Notes under the pieces: model-generated
The model's input: the letters and a program-made list of their open reading frames with translations, nothing else
Told to the model about the DNA's origin: nothing
The model's database searches: none
Source of the DNA: Ypsolopha sequella
Lineage: Eukaryota; Arthropoda; Insecta; Lepidoptera; Ypsolophidae
Reading direction: 5' to 3'
NCBI GenBank assembly: GCA_934047225.1
Contig: OW203983.1
Location: forward strand, 558,001 to 622,000
DNA length: 64,000 nt
Shown here: piece after piece, positions 53,700-64,000 of the stretch
How the letters are laid out: each line of letters starts with the position of its first letter
How positions within the stretch are numbered: the stretch's first letter is position 1
Made by a program: the position numbers and the translations under genes

Positions 53700-56103
53700 A
53701 ATTTAGTTTTAAAACAATGTAACATATATTAAATTATTATGTACATAATTATCATTCATATAATCATTTTATTTTAAAATTAAATAGCTATTTTAAAATT
53801 ATTGACATAAGTATATATAATTATTTAAAATACAACCATAATAATTACAATTTTATTTAACATATTACAGAATTTACAATTCATAATTATTATAAATATA
53901 CTTAATTAAAACTATAATCGGTATCATAGTATTTTTTCTAACAAAATATTATCGATGGCCGCGACTATCGACGTTCCAAACTGCTTAACATATCTATCAC
54001 GATAACCAGAGCTACATACGACCCCTATCTGCGCGTGCGCAGATCGGATCGCAACCTCGCGACCAGTACGTGCCACATTCTTCGCGTGAGACCGCGTCAC
54101 TTTTCACCGGTTCCGCGAACCCTAAATGTTCACGTACAAACATACTCATAAACTGCTTGCATGTAAAATCAGTTTTAAAGTGATACGAATAAATAACTGA
54201 TAAGTGATAACAATATAACTGGTGTTCGGAGATTCCCCTACTTGGGTAAGTTGAAGTCATGGACAATTACTACGAATATTTTTTTAGCTAGGTTTTAGTA
54301 ATGTAGTTATTATTATTTAATTGCAAGATGATTTATATTTTAGAATTAATTATATAACGTTTGCCTTCTACTAGTATTATGTGCTAAGCTGAAATTAATT
54401 TAGGCCCTTAGTGCCAAGCTCAATACTACCCTCTTTAATTAATAATTCCACCGAAGAGTTCCTTTAAATTATAATCTCATCTCTTATAATTTAAATAATT
54501 ATGTAAACTCTGTCCTGATTTAGTATATATCGCCGTAGCCTGCATTAAAGCTAGTATTTCCCGCTTCTGCTAGGGCTGGGCTATCTTCACCTGCTGCTAC
54601 TCCCGCAAGGCTAACGGCTACCTACATTATATTCCAGGGAACCACGATAAGTTATTAGCTCTGAGCAGTTAACACTTCACTGCAACCAGAACCCGTATCC
54701 AGAGCCGGCCGTCTTCCCGTGACGTCACAGCCAGCCTCCATCCAACACATCCAGAGCTAACCTCCGCTGCACTGTGGAAGACAGGGAAGCTTAGCTACGA
54801 ATAGATAAAGAAACGGAAATTCTAATTAAGGGCCATTTCATCAAATTTATTTTTAAATTAATTGTATATTTTTTATATACCTACCTCCTTTCTTTGATTT
54901 CCGTTAGTCTGGTTCCTGTTTTAGGTCACATCAAGACTAAACGCGACAACAAAATGCACTTTTTTCAAATTAATTATAAATAAGCTGACCCTAATAAATC
55001 ACCAAAAATACATTCAGGTAATAGCGTAGTAAAACCAAAACAGTAGTTTATCTTCAAGCAAAGGTACATCGCGTGGCTAACATGTGTGCGTGCTAGTACA
55101 CACACAACAGCAATATCTTAGGATACAAGGTAGGCGCTAGTCGGGGTCACGCCACGATCGCGCTCAGTCAAGTCTCTCGAACAAGCCGCCACGCCGCGCG
55201 CCTCGCGTCACCGACCAATTCAAATATGTCAACAGCAAGCAATCATAACGCAAACGAACATATTGTACTGTCAATAATAGCTCCTCAAATCCAGAATTAT
55301 CATTCTTCTCAATACCTACTCAACAAGAAAGGTGAATAAGAATTGATGGTATATATAAATAATAATGTAAAATGTTCACATTTCACATAGGTACCTATGA
55401 TCATAACTGTGCTATGTTTGTTAATTATTCAAGGTGTTTTTAAACGTGGAGCTGATATGGTTGAAATCGCAAAGATTTTTTAAATTTTAGACTAAAGTAG
55501 TCACAATGTAATAGGTCCGTTTTGACACATGTCATCGAAACGTATCTATGGATGTGAACCATGCAAATCGGTAACTATGTCAACCGATTCTCACGAGAAA
55601 TCGATTCAAAATATTATAACAAATCGTTTGAAATATTTTCAAGTTTATTGGTTATAATTTCCAGAATAAACATAATTGCAAAGGTCAACGTGAAAGAAAA
55701 TATAAACAGTTCAAAAGTAAAGCCTAAAGTCACAAGAAAAAAACACTAAAAATAAACGGGAGCACAACGACTTCCAATATGGTGACATAAAGATATTTCG
55801 GGTGCTAAAACCAGCTTTTAATTTTTTTTCTCTACGAAAAGAATCTGAAATGGAAATTCTTACGTGCCAGTAATATTTTGTAATGTTGTACTTCACTGAC
55901 CTCAAATTAGGTTGATAGATATAAAATACTCGCCAGTAAGAAAAATATGTAGGCTTCAACATGAAAAAATTGCTCCTTGCCTTATAAAAAAAAATACTGC
56001 CATATTTTTTACCAGCCAATCTGTCTATTGATAGGATGTTTTATGGAAAACTGCCTGTAAACCAATTCATTAATAAAAAAATGAGACTTCAAGCAATAAA
56101 TGC

Positions 56104-56140
<37 letters not shown>

Positions 56141-57584
56141 TTTGTAAACTATAAGTTTAAAAGCTAAGTGGTATGTAACATTATTTAGTACAATTATTAT
56201 ATTATATTTTTCGGTATACGCGACACCGTTACAAATACATGCAAATGTTCCAATCTAAAAAGTTCATATTTGCAAAAAAAAAGGAAATTTAAACTTGGCT
56301 TTTTGTGTACTGGTCTCACAAAAGCTAATTACAGACCATTACAATTATTTTATCAATATTAAAACAAGTAAATTATTTTCACGTGGAATCGAATTGAGTC
56401 CGTGAAATAAGGCGATTATCTCGTTACAACACTATTATTAAGAAAAAATTGACTGAGAATGTAACTGTTTTTGAGACATTGTGTAGTAATTCAAAATTGC
56501 ATTTTATTTTGGAATATGCGTGAAAATAATACTTGAAATATGTTCCGTGATAATTAAATAACGTTTATTTATTTTCTTTAAACCCAAAAAGTTAATAATT
56601 ATTTGTTAACCGTTTTATTTATTACATGTAGAGTTATATTCTATGGTCGTTCTTATCTGTCAAAACGGGCCTCTTATTTTGTGGCAACTGTAGGAGCTAA
56701 TGTTTGATTAGATACTTAAATTGTATTATGCACTTTAATGAATTTAACTGATAAATTTAGTTAACAATCACAAAGATTTTTAAGCAAAGGCGTCGCCAGG
56801 GGGGGGGGGGGGGGTAAGATGTCATAAATTGTAGGTAAAATAAACACATTTTAAGTTTTTAACATAATATTCTTGGGTTTCTCGCGAATTTTTCGACTAC
56901 TTTATTATTAAAATCTCAAAAGTTTTTCGAATCTCTATGGGGGGACAGCTACCCCCTTCTCCCCTTTGACGATGTCCATGTTTTTAAAGTAAAGTTTCTT
57001 ACAATAATTAAGATAAGCAAGTAAGATTTCTTTATGAGTTAATATTAGTACATTACGATACGAGAGAAAAAGTTTCTCGCACGAGTTTCGTATAATTTTT
57101 TATAGCACAAGTGCGGAAAATGCCGACTGTAAAGTGGTCATTTTACGCACGGTGTGCTATAAAATATGTTTATTATGTATGATATGAATGTATGTTTGTT
57201 TGTAGTAGAGTAGGTATGTATGTTTGGATGTTTCACTACGTCATCGATTGATAGCTCATTTGTCATAATCGGCCTCAAAACATTTTAATTATTGATTTTT
57301 TATTAGCTACGAAACTAAAAGAAGGGACAACCCTGCAACAGTAGGTATTTAAGTCTCGTGCGGGGCGTGAGTTAAACTACTGTTCTGGTTTTACTATGGT
57401 AATAGGCAAAGGACTATGGTATACAAGTAGGTAATTATTGTTCTGAGTAAATAAGTCAAAAACAAAGTACTTCTCAATATACTTTATCGATAGCTCCTAT
57501 GAACTATGTATTTATATATATTGCAAGCTTCAAGATAATATTTAGTCTGACACCGATTTTTAAGTGGTCCATACCCAAACCAAA
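53700..57584. other. 3.9-kb AT-rich region without a supported gene
   Basis: Contains a GC-richer patch (54540-54790) and another at 55140-55220, an (AT)n tract at about 56112-56136, a run of 16 G at 56799-56814, and a hairpin at about 57101-57168 (TTTTATAGCACAAGTGCG against CGCACGGTGTGCTATAAAA). The open minus frame at 55711-56019 has no recognised domain. I see no RNA gene. Confidence 0.5.
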
Positions 57585-58185
57585 ATGAAATTTTTAAAAC
57601 AGAAAAGTTCTCTACACTTTGATAACTTGAGCACTTTGGACAGCACGAATAAAACATTTCGTCATGGAAAACTTTTACCAAATTCAATAAGATGTGTTAT
57701 TTGCGGACCATCAAATTGATTGGTCTACTATTGCATGAAAATGGACTACACTTTGAAAATGTTTACGTTTTTTAGACAACTTTACATCAACCGAAGTATG
57801 TTTTTCTCAAAAATGTTTTAAGTTTAGTGCCTAACGCTTCGTTCTTCAAATTTCATGCAAACCAGGAAGTACTTAGCACCGAGGAAGCCAAGTCCAATTC
57901 TGTTATAATATTTGATGACGTTGCATGTGAAAATCAAAGTAATATGCGTGATTACTTTGCAATGGGCAGACACAAGAATATTGATAGTTTTTATTTGAAT
58001 CAGACTTACAGTAAAATACCCAAACAGCTTGTTAGAGATAATGCAAACTTAATTGTGCTATTTAAACAAGATGCTATAAATCTGCGCCATGTTTATGACG
58101 AACATGTAAATACAGATATGACATGGTGTGAATTTAGAGAAATGTGCTCAAAAATATGGAGTGATCCTTATAGCTACTTGGTCAT

Positions 58186-58354
58186 TGTACATTCTCCAAA
58201 GCCGTATAGGGAAGAAAAATAAAACCACCCTTTGGTTGACAATTGCATCGATTTATATTTTGTATGAAGTCTTTAATTGAGCATAGAATATAGTTATATC
58301 GCGATGTACAACCGTTCAGCGCCATCTAGTGTAGCTTCGTAACAACTCTTAACA
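58186..58354 (-). repeat. 3' LTR of the BEL element
   Basis: 169 bp, TG…CA. The first 36 bp extends the interrupted ATPase frame by chance to a stop at 58222. Preceded internally (58355-58366) by the polypurine tract on the minus strand. Confidence 0.92.
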
Positions 58355-58659
58355 TTCTGCCCTCCATGACCAGAATGGGCATACAACCAAAAACTTGAGT
58401 AAAATAATTTAATATGACTCAAATAGACATCAAGTAAATCAAATAATCTTATAACTAATATACCTAAAATAATAACACCAACTCTTTACAATAGGTAAAC
58501 AGGTAAACATTTAATCAGTAACAAAATTTAAATCAGTAACAAATTAGTATCCAATTCTGTTACGAGCTTAGAAACACCTTACCCATAACAATTATACAAT
58601 GAACTACAGTAAACACAATAAAGTGAACTAAAATGGAGTGACAAAAAAAATAATTATTT

Positions 58660-61170
58660 AGTAACTGGTAGAATGCACAATTTGCTTACAGGTCTTTTAA
58701 TCACATTGCCTTTGCATCTCAAACTTACAACACGAGTAATATTGTCGGTACCAGGGTGTTTATCTGTAACTATACCCTAAAGCCATCTAGCTGGCGCAAG
58801 GTCATCTTCCTTGACTAACACTATGTCCCCAATTTTAGGCTCAGGGATCTGATATTCCCACTTATGACGTTGTAAAAACTGCGTCAAGTACTCTCGAGAC
58901 CACCTACGCCAAAAATCCTGCACCATGCGTTGCGTCAATTGCCACCTCTTTAGACTACCAATGTTAGAATTTTCATAATTGACATCAGGCACAAGAATCA
59001 ACGGCTCTCCGACTAAAAAGTGCCCTGGTGTTAGAGGACACAGATCATTTGGATTGTTGCTGATCTGTGATACTGGTCTCGAATTGAGACAAGCCTCAAT
59101 TTAAGCCAGTACCGTAGATATTTCCTCATACGTCAGAGTCGAGTTACCTATGACCCGCTTGAGGTTATGCTTGGTCGACTTGATTCCTGCCTCCCATAAT
59201 CCTCCAAAGTTTGGAGCATGTGGAGGAATGAAGTGCCAAGTCGTACCGTTTGTCGCAAGAGAATCCGCTATTTCAGTAGCAATGGTAGACTTTTCGTCAA
59301 CAAATAATGACTTTAACTCTCGAGCAGCCCCTACGAAATTCGTACCATTATCGCTCCAGATATCTGCGCAATAACCACGTCTGGCCACGAAGCGTTTAAA
59401 AGCATTAAGAAACCCTTGAGCTGTTAAGTCACTTACAGCTTCAAGATGAAAAGCTCTCGTAGCCATGCAGACGAACAAACAAATATACCCTTTGCTGGAG
59501 TGATGACCTCGTCCTTTGGAGGTACGAATACTTACAGGCCCTGCGTAATCTACCCCGCTCTGATGAAATGGTCGACAAGGTATAGACCTTGCTTTTGGCA
59601 GCTGTCCCATTAATTGGGTAGCACAACGAGCCGCAAGACGAACGCATCTTATACATTTTCGAATAAATAACTTTGCAAGACGTTTTGCATCAAGAACCCA
59701 ATACTTTGAACGTAAATAATTTAGCATTAGTTGAGGGCCTCCGTGCAATGTCTTTTCGTGAGCCTCAGATATTAAAAGATGTGTCAAATGAGACTTTCGA
59801 GGAATGAGTATAGGATGTTTCATGTTCTCAGTAATCTCAGTATTCTGAAGTCTTCCTCCTACTCTGATAATATAATTTTTATCTAAAAACGGGTTAAAGG
59901 ACAAAATATTGCTTTTCTTATCTACAAGACCGTTTTTAGATAAACTGAGCAACTCATCACTAAAATACAGTTTTTGACATTGTTTTATGTTCGTATTCAG
60001 AGTCTCATTTAACTCTGCCGTGGTTAGCCAGGCAGGAAATTTATAATTTTTCTTTTGACAAAGCAAAATAAATCTCTTGCATAGTGTTAACACCCTAATC
60101 ATTTTTCTTAAAGATGAAAACTTTGTCCACATTTCATCTGTATCTATACAAGTAGCCATGCAGCGCACCTTTTTCTTTCTCTCTCCTATTCTTGTATCTT
60201 CTATTTCTGGTCTACCACACTGTATGGTTTTCTCTTTTAACCATATAGGACCGTCTCTCCACATTTGCAACTCTAAAAGATCTGAGGGCAACAATCCTCT
60301 TGATGCCGCATCTGCGGGATTATCTTTAGATCGCACATGTGACCACTGTTGAGCGTCCAAAATCATCAAAATTTCAGAAACTCGGTTTGCTACGAAAGTT
60401 TCCCACCAACTAGGATGGCTGCTTAACCAGTAAAGTACCACCGTAGAGTCTGTCCACGCGTAGATATTGGTTTTCGGTATGCCCAAAACATCCGCCACCT
60501 CTTGCAACAATTTTGCGAGCAAAACTGCTCCACACAACTCTAAACGCACGATCGAGACTTGCTTGATTGGGGACACCTTCGTTCTAGAAGTAACTAAAGT
60601 ACAATGTACTTCACTATTGGCATCAATGGTGCGAAGATACACTACAGCTGAAAATGCATCGTTTGACGCATCAGAGAATCCGTGCAATTCCATGCAAGCA
60701 TCATCCTCTCTACATCTCATCCAACGAGGAATGCGAAATCCAATGAGTTTTGGAAGATTATTTCGGAATTTAATCCATTCTTCCAACAATGGAGATGGTA
60801 ACTGCGTGTCCCAATCCACACCCGAGATCCATATTTTTTGGATGAATATTTTAGCCATGATAATGGTTGGTGCCAACCAACCCAACGGGTCAAATAATCT
60901 TGAGATATCTGAAATGGCTTTCCGTTTTGTGACAGGACTAGTCAAGGGAGGGAGCTGTACAGAATATTCAAAATCATCTGTCGTCCTATTCCATGTTAAT
61001 CCCAGAATTTTCGTAACTTCGTCACATTTGAGTTCTAACTTTTCCGTTACTTCTTTTCCTTCACTGATCTCTTCTATCAATCCCTCACTATTGCTTGCCT
61101 CAAGTCTGACTGTAGGGTTGGACCAACCATCAAATCGTTGTTCAGCGACACGCCATTGGTGCCAGTGCAC
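58660..61170 (-). pseudogene. pol: BEL pol: RNase H and integrase
   Basis: The main frame is 61170-59101. It starts just after the lost RT core (GLTWNRTTDDFEYSVQL), then the Pao connector DISRLFDPLGWLAPTIIMAK, RNase H WTDSTVVLYWLSSHP and DNPADAASRGLLPSDL, the zinc-finger region LFIRKCIRCVRL, and the integrase core with GVDYAGPVS, WSDNGTNFVGA and GGLWEAGI (the D-D-E residues, about 59590, 59350 and 59210). A TAA at 59101-59103 interrupts; the frame continues through HFLVGEPLILVPDVNYENSN and QDFWRRWSREYLTQFLQRHK, a TAG at about 58778, and ends near 58660. The RT YVDD region is absent. Confidence 0.85.
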
Positions 61171-61900
61171 GATGCATCAAAACATATCCTTACTTTTGTT
61201 GTGCTTTTATCCTCACGAACAACGATTACTTGAGGTAAGTAGACTGGCTTGGTCTCCTCATTAATTTCTTCAATTAATTTCTTTAATTCTTGCACAACCT
61301 CCATATGTCCAAGGTCTAAATATTCTTGTATGACCTCGCAACATTGAGTCTTAAGAACTGGATTTTTTTAAAGTCTTTTTTCCGACAAAATAAAACGCCT
61401 AATTGCAATTTTCATGGAGTTACCATACTTGCAATCTGGATCGTTTGTTCGAAAAGGCAATTTAACAATGTACCTTCCGAATTCATCCCTTTTTGTCGTT
61501 TTAGAGAACAATTCTTCGCATTTTTTCTCTTCCTCGGTTAAAAAATTATTTTTGTTAACCTGAGAATGTTCCGACTCCAGCTCCCAAAACTTCTTTAAAA
61601 CCTCGTTTTCATCTACGTGAGTATGCATGCTAACAATTGTGTGAGTGTGGCAAATGTTAGCATCATCTACACATTTGTCACTGATTTGGCCGGATAATAT
61701 CCACCCTAGCTTAGTGTTTTGGGCTACATGTGACCCCGGAGGACCTTTAATTAAGCCGTCTTCCAATATTTGAGCATAAACCTCTGCTCCGAGAAGCAGA
61801 TCTATTTTATTTGGCTCTCTAAATTTTATTTGCGGTGAGATTGCGGTTGAAATTTGGTTGCGGTTTACTAATTTTACTATCTAAAAACTCTTATGCTCTA
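61077..61900 (-). pseudogene. pol: BEL pol: protease end, connector and RT start
   Basis: IDLLLGAEVYAQILEDGLIK (about 61800) and GPPGSHVAQNTKLGWILSG mark the end of the protease. Then FWELESEHSQVNKNNFLTEE and YIVKLPFRTNDPDCKYGNSM (the lead into RT). After a frame change near 61370 comes the RT start KPVYLPQVIVVREDKSTTKV and motif A CFDASCTGTNGVSLNNDLMV. The frame stops at 61077, where it overlaps the RNase-H frame at a deletion junction (about 61100). Confidence 0.8.
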
Positions 61901-61909
61901 AACTTTTGC

Positions 61910-62766
61910 TCCAAGAATTCCTTAAACTGAGTAAACTTTGGCAGTTCTTCGGTCAAAGTGCAAATTTTAGACTCCCACAGCTTCCTGGTCTCATTGTCCA
62001 GTTTGAGACTTATGACATAATTAACAATAATATGTTACTGATGTCAATGCCTAAATTCTGTAATGAGTTTAGACATTCATTAGTTGTGTCCAACAGCTCT
62101 TTTATTCCGCTTGCTGATTCATTTACCAAATTCCTTTGATTCATCAGCCGTTTTAGCGTGCAATTCGCTAGATATTTTTTATTGTTATAACGAGCTTCTA
62201 GTTGAGCCCAAAAAATTTGGTAATTGCTTGCTGTGATCGGAATATGGCGCAAAAGTTGCTCGGCTTCTCCTGATAGGTGACTTTTTAAATAATGCAACTT
62301 TTGCACTTCATCTAAAGAGACATTGCTGTGGATGAGTGACACAAAAAGATCCCTAAAAGTTGTCCACTCTGCGTACTTTTCGGAGAAAGTTGGTATAGAT
62401 ATTTTTGGTAATTTTACCGACAAATCCTCAGACTTTTCTATACTAGGCATTACAGGACTAAAGTCAGGCGGGAGTTTTGCTAACTTTTCTCGCAATTCCG
62501 ACTGATAATCCATGTACAACTCCTGAGTTTGATCATACATCCCCGCTCTAAAATAACTAGAATTGTGATATTCTTCTTGGTCAGAATGTTGATGAAATAA
62601 ATGTACGGTGATTGTTGCAAAACATTGACCATTGCTCTTTCAAATTTTCTAATTTCGTCTCAATGTAAGAACGAGTAATTCGTTCTTTTGGAGTCTTTTT
62701 AAAATTTGATTTAGCCTTTGTTATGCTGGACATAACGTCGTCTTGCATTAACTTGAATTTATCCAT
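61910..62766 (-). pseudogene. gag: BEL/Pao gag (DUF1759-like)
   Basis: Starts MDKFKLMQDDVMSSITKAKS at 62766. A frame change near 62570 leads into MYDQTQELYMDYQSELREKL, then LPKISIPTFSEKYAEWTTFR, LHYLKSHLSGEAEQLLRHIP and FWAQLEARYNNKKYL, the conserved DUF1759 core. Another frame change near 62010 is followed by LDNETRKLWESKI-like codons and FLEQKFRA at about 61900. The zinc-knuckle region and the protease active site that should follow are deleted. Confidence 0.82.
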
Positions 62767-62994
62767 TTTTTTTGTTGTTACAGAACCCAGAAGTACAAAA
62801 ATATCCAACACTCAAATCAACTATTTAAAAATTAGATGATAAACAATCAATGTTTTAAAAAAATATATAATTTTAAAATAAAGTATGAATTTATCTACAA
62901 ACTTTTTAGTCTATAACAAAAATGCAAATTTTACATGTATAATCTATTTATTGTTTATATCCAAGACCATATATTTTATGTATTTTGAAAATAT

Positions 62995-63330
62995 TATTTT
63001 ACAAGCGTCTAATAAAAGTTGAAAATTTTACAAGTGTCTGATAAAAGAATTTGAATATCGTAAGTGTTTGAGACAAAGTTGAAAATTTTACAATTGTCTG
63101 ACAAAAGTTGAAATTTTGACAAAGTTCAAAAAATTTGAAAATCCTACGACAAAGTTGAAAATTTTACAAGTCCAAGAATTTTAGCTAAACTTTAACAAGT
63201 CCAACAGTATTTATTGAACATTTTATAAGTGCTTGAAAAATGCGAAATTTTTACAAGTGCTTGACAAAAGTTTAAAATTTTACAAGTAGAAAAACTTCAA
63301 AATTTTTCTAAGTGTTTGAAAATAAATATA
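62995..63330. repeat. Degenerate short repeats in the BEL leader
   Basis: GAAAATTTTACAAGTG and TGACAAAAGTTG-type motifs recur about eight to ten times at 25-45 bp spacing in the untranslated leader between the 5' LTR and gag. Confidence 0.75.
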
Positions 63331-63339
63331 AAATCGAGC

Positions 63340-63705
63340 ATAGGTTCCCCGTCTTAACACTTTACTTAAAATTATTCTAAGTCTCTAAACATGCAGTAAA
63401 ATTTCCTAAACATAATCAAAGTTTATTGATTCATTAACATAAAGTTCAATTTTGCTTGAAATCTTGATCCGCTAAATAACATCACTCGGAACACGTCACT
63501 TCACCTTGGTCCACGATATCGAGGGGGGGTTCCTTTTCAGTTTTCACCCTCTTCCCTCACCCTATGGGATGACACTCCTTCCCTGGCAGCAACCCTTCTC
63601 GGAAGCCGCCTGCAGCAGTCCAGCTATGCACCCTTGTGTGCACTCCGCTTTCCGCCGTTGAATACAGGAATGCCTCCCAAGTATTTCAGGTCTCCAGAAC
63701 CAGAT
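63340..63705. other. BEL leader near the 5' LTR
   Basis: Untranslated leader, AT-rich then C-rich (63510-63660). Open frames here have no recognised domain. Confidence 0.6.
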
Positions 63706-63723
63706 CTCCAGCTCGAAGGTCCA
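63706..63723 (-). promoter_or_regulatory. BEL primer binding site, tRNA-Tyr-like
   Basis: The minus strand just inside the LTR reads TGGACCTTCGAGCTGGAG, close to the complement of an insect tRNA-Tyr 3' end as I recall it (TGGTCCTTCGAGCCGGA). Confidence 0.5.
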
Positions 63724-63895
63724 TGTACATTCTCCAAAGCCGTATAGGGAAGAAAAATAAAACCCCCCTTTGTGCCACCACAAGTGCATCGATTTATATT
63801 TTGTATGAAGTCTTTAATTGAGCATAGAATATAGTTATATCGCGATGTACAACAGTTCAGCGCCATCTAGTGTAGCTTGGTAACAACTCTTAACA
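63724..63895 (-). repeat. 5' LTR of the BEL element
   Basis: 172 bp, the same sequence as the left LTR except for a patch of about 15-18 bp (around 63769-63786) and a few single changes. Confidence 0.92.
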
Positions 63896-64000
63896 GTCAT
63901 AAATAAAGATTGTGAAAAAAATAAAGGTTGTTATCGCAAGCAGTTCGACACCTTCGTAATCTTTACGTCATGAATGAATTATCCCTATGTAAGATGTGAC

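Larger units (their letters stand above)
58186..63895 (-). mobile_element. BEL/Pao LTR retrotransposon with both LTRs and target duplication
   Basis: LTRs 58186-58354 (3') and 63724-63895 (5') begin TGTACATTCTCC and end CTCTTAACA in plus orientation; they differ by a short patch and a few substitutions. A 5-bp target duplication GTCAT lies at 58181-58185 and 63896-63900. Primer binding site next to the 5' LTR (63706-63723) and a purine-rich GGAGGGCAGAA tract next to the 3' LTR. Coding order gag, protease end, RT start, RNase H, integrase on the minus strand. Protease active site and RT catalytic core are deleted. Confidence 0.93.
57585..63973 (+). pseudogene. A32-like (FtsK/HerA-type) packaging ATPase, split by a BEL element
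   Basis: Plus strand. The family packages DNA in Polinton/Maverick-type elements and related viruses. The N-terminal part starts at ATG 57585 and reaches the glycine-rich Walker A region (about 57705-57717), where the frame breaks: the Gly-Lys-Thr codons are missing and stops follow. The main frame runs 57827-58185 with the Walker B strand IIFDD (about 57905) and the family blocks MGRHKNID, KIPKQLVRDNA and HVYDEHVNTDM. A BEL retrotransposon inserted at 58185. The same frame resumes directly after the right target duplication (63901) and ends at TGA 63971-63973, in a basic, aromatic tail typical of the family. Dead as it stands. Confidence 0.75.

Noticed and set aside
53990..54270. 84-codon minus-strand frame near GTGCGCAGATCGG.
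   Set aside because: No recognised domain, no splice or promoter context.
55856..55888. Micro-exon with GTAAGA donor whose phase would fit the 53051 exon.
   Set aside because: Only 32 bp and the acceptor lacks a pyrimidine tract; phase fit alone could be chance.
56799..56814. Run of 16 G as a possible G-quadruplex regulator.
   Set aside because: A single homopolymer in non-coding DNA with no gene nearby; also prone to sequencing error.

Overview
This is an AT-rich stretch of an animal nuclear genome, almost certainly an insect and most likely a moth or butterfly. The evidence is an insect-type tailless (tll) nuclear-receptor gene with spliced exons, Helitron termini carrying the CGCGACTTCGTCCGCGTGG hairpin that I associate with Lepidoptera, a LINE ORF1 that resembles the baculovirus FP-protein family, and RLE-type LINEs sitting in TAA microsatellites. 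There are no operons or ribosome binding sites. Only two host-type genes can be supported, and most of the rest is transposable elements (TEs) and young tandem arrays.

Layout. 1-2.2 kb: 5' half of a minus-strand Ty3/gypsy element. 2.3-2.9 kb: mariner-like transposase remnant containing two tandem arrays. 3.1-5.9 kb: 58-bp and 52-bp minisatellites. 6.8-17.1 kb: tll on the plus strand; a 31-bp first coding exon is followed by an 8.3-kb intron holding 34-bp, 27-bp and 32-bp arrays and a MITE, then three exons. 18.1-20.3 kb: Tc1/mariner-superfamily element bounded by TA, with a 29-bp array and a nested insertion. 20.6-22.2 kb: LINE. 24.6-27.4 kb: nearly intact hAT element. 27.6-30.0 kb: LINE interrupted by a 43-bp array. 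30.1-31.7 kb: satellite of about 160 bp. 32.5-37.0 kb: Helitron, copia, BEL and MITE fragments. 37.6-42.4 kb: LINE with a Penelope-like element nested in its endonuclease. 43.0-47.4 kb: gypsy fragment, Helitron Rep gene and an array of heat-shock-element-like motifs. 47.5-52.9 kb: serially inserted RLE-type LINEs. 57.6-64 kb: a packaging-ATPase-like gene split by a BEL/Pao retrotransposon with LTRs and a 5-bp target duplication.

A second host-type gene is proposed on the minus strand. Three small exons at 53.0, 37.2 and 32.1 kb lie in the non-TE islands between TE blocks, have good splice signals and compatible phases, and end at a stop codon. I do not recognise the product.

The points most worth following up are the heat-shock-element array beside the Helitron, the split ATPase gene, the tll intron structure, the proposed hidden gene, and the repeated creation of tandem arrays from unrelated sequences, including transposon coding DNA.
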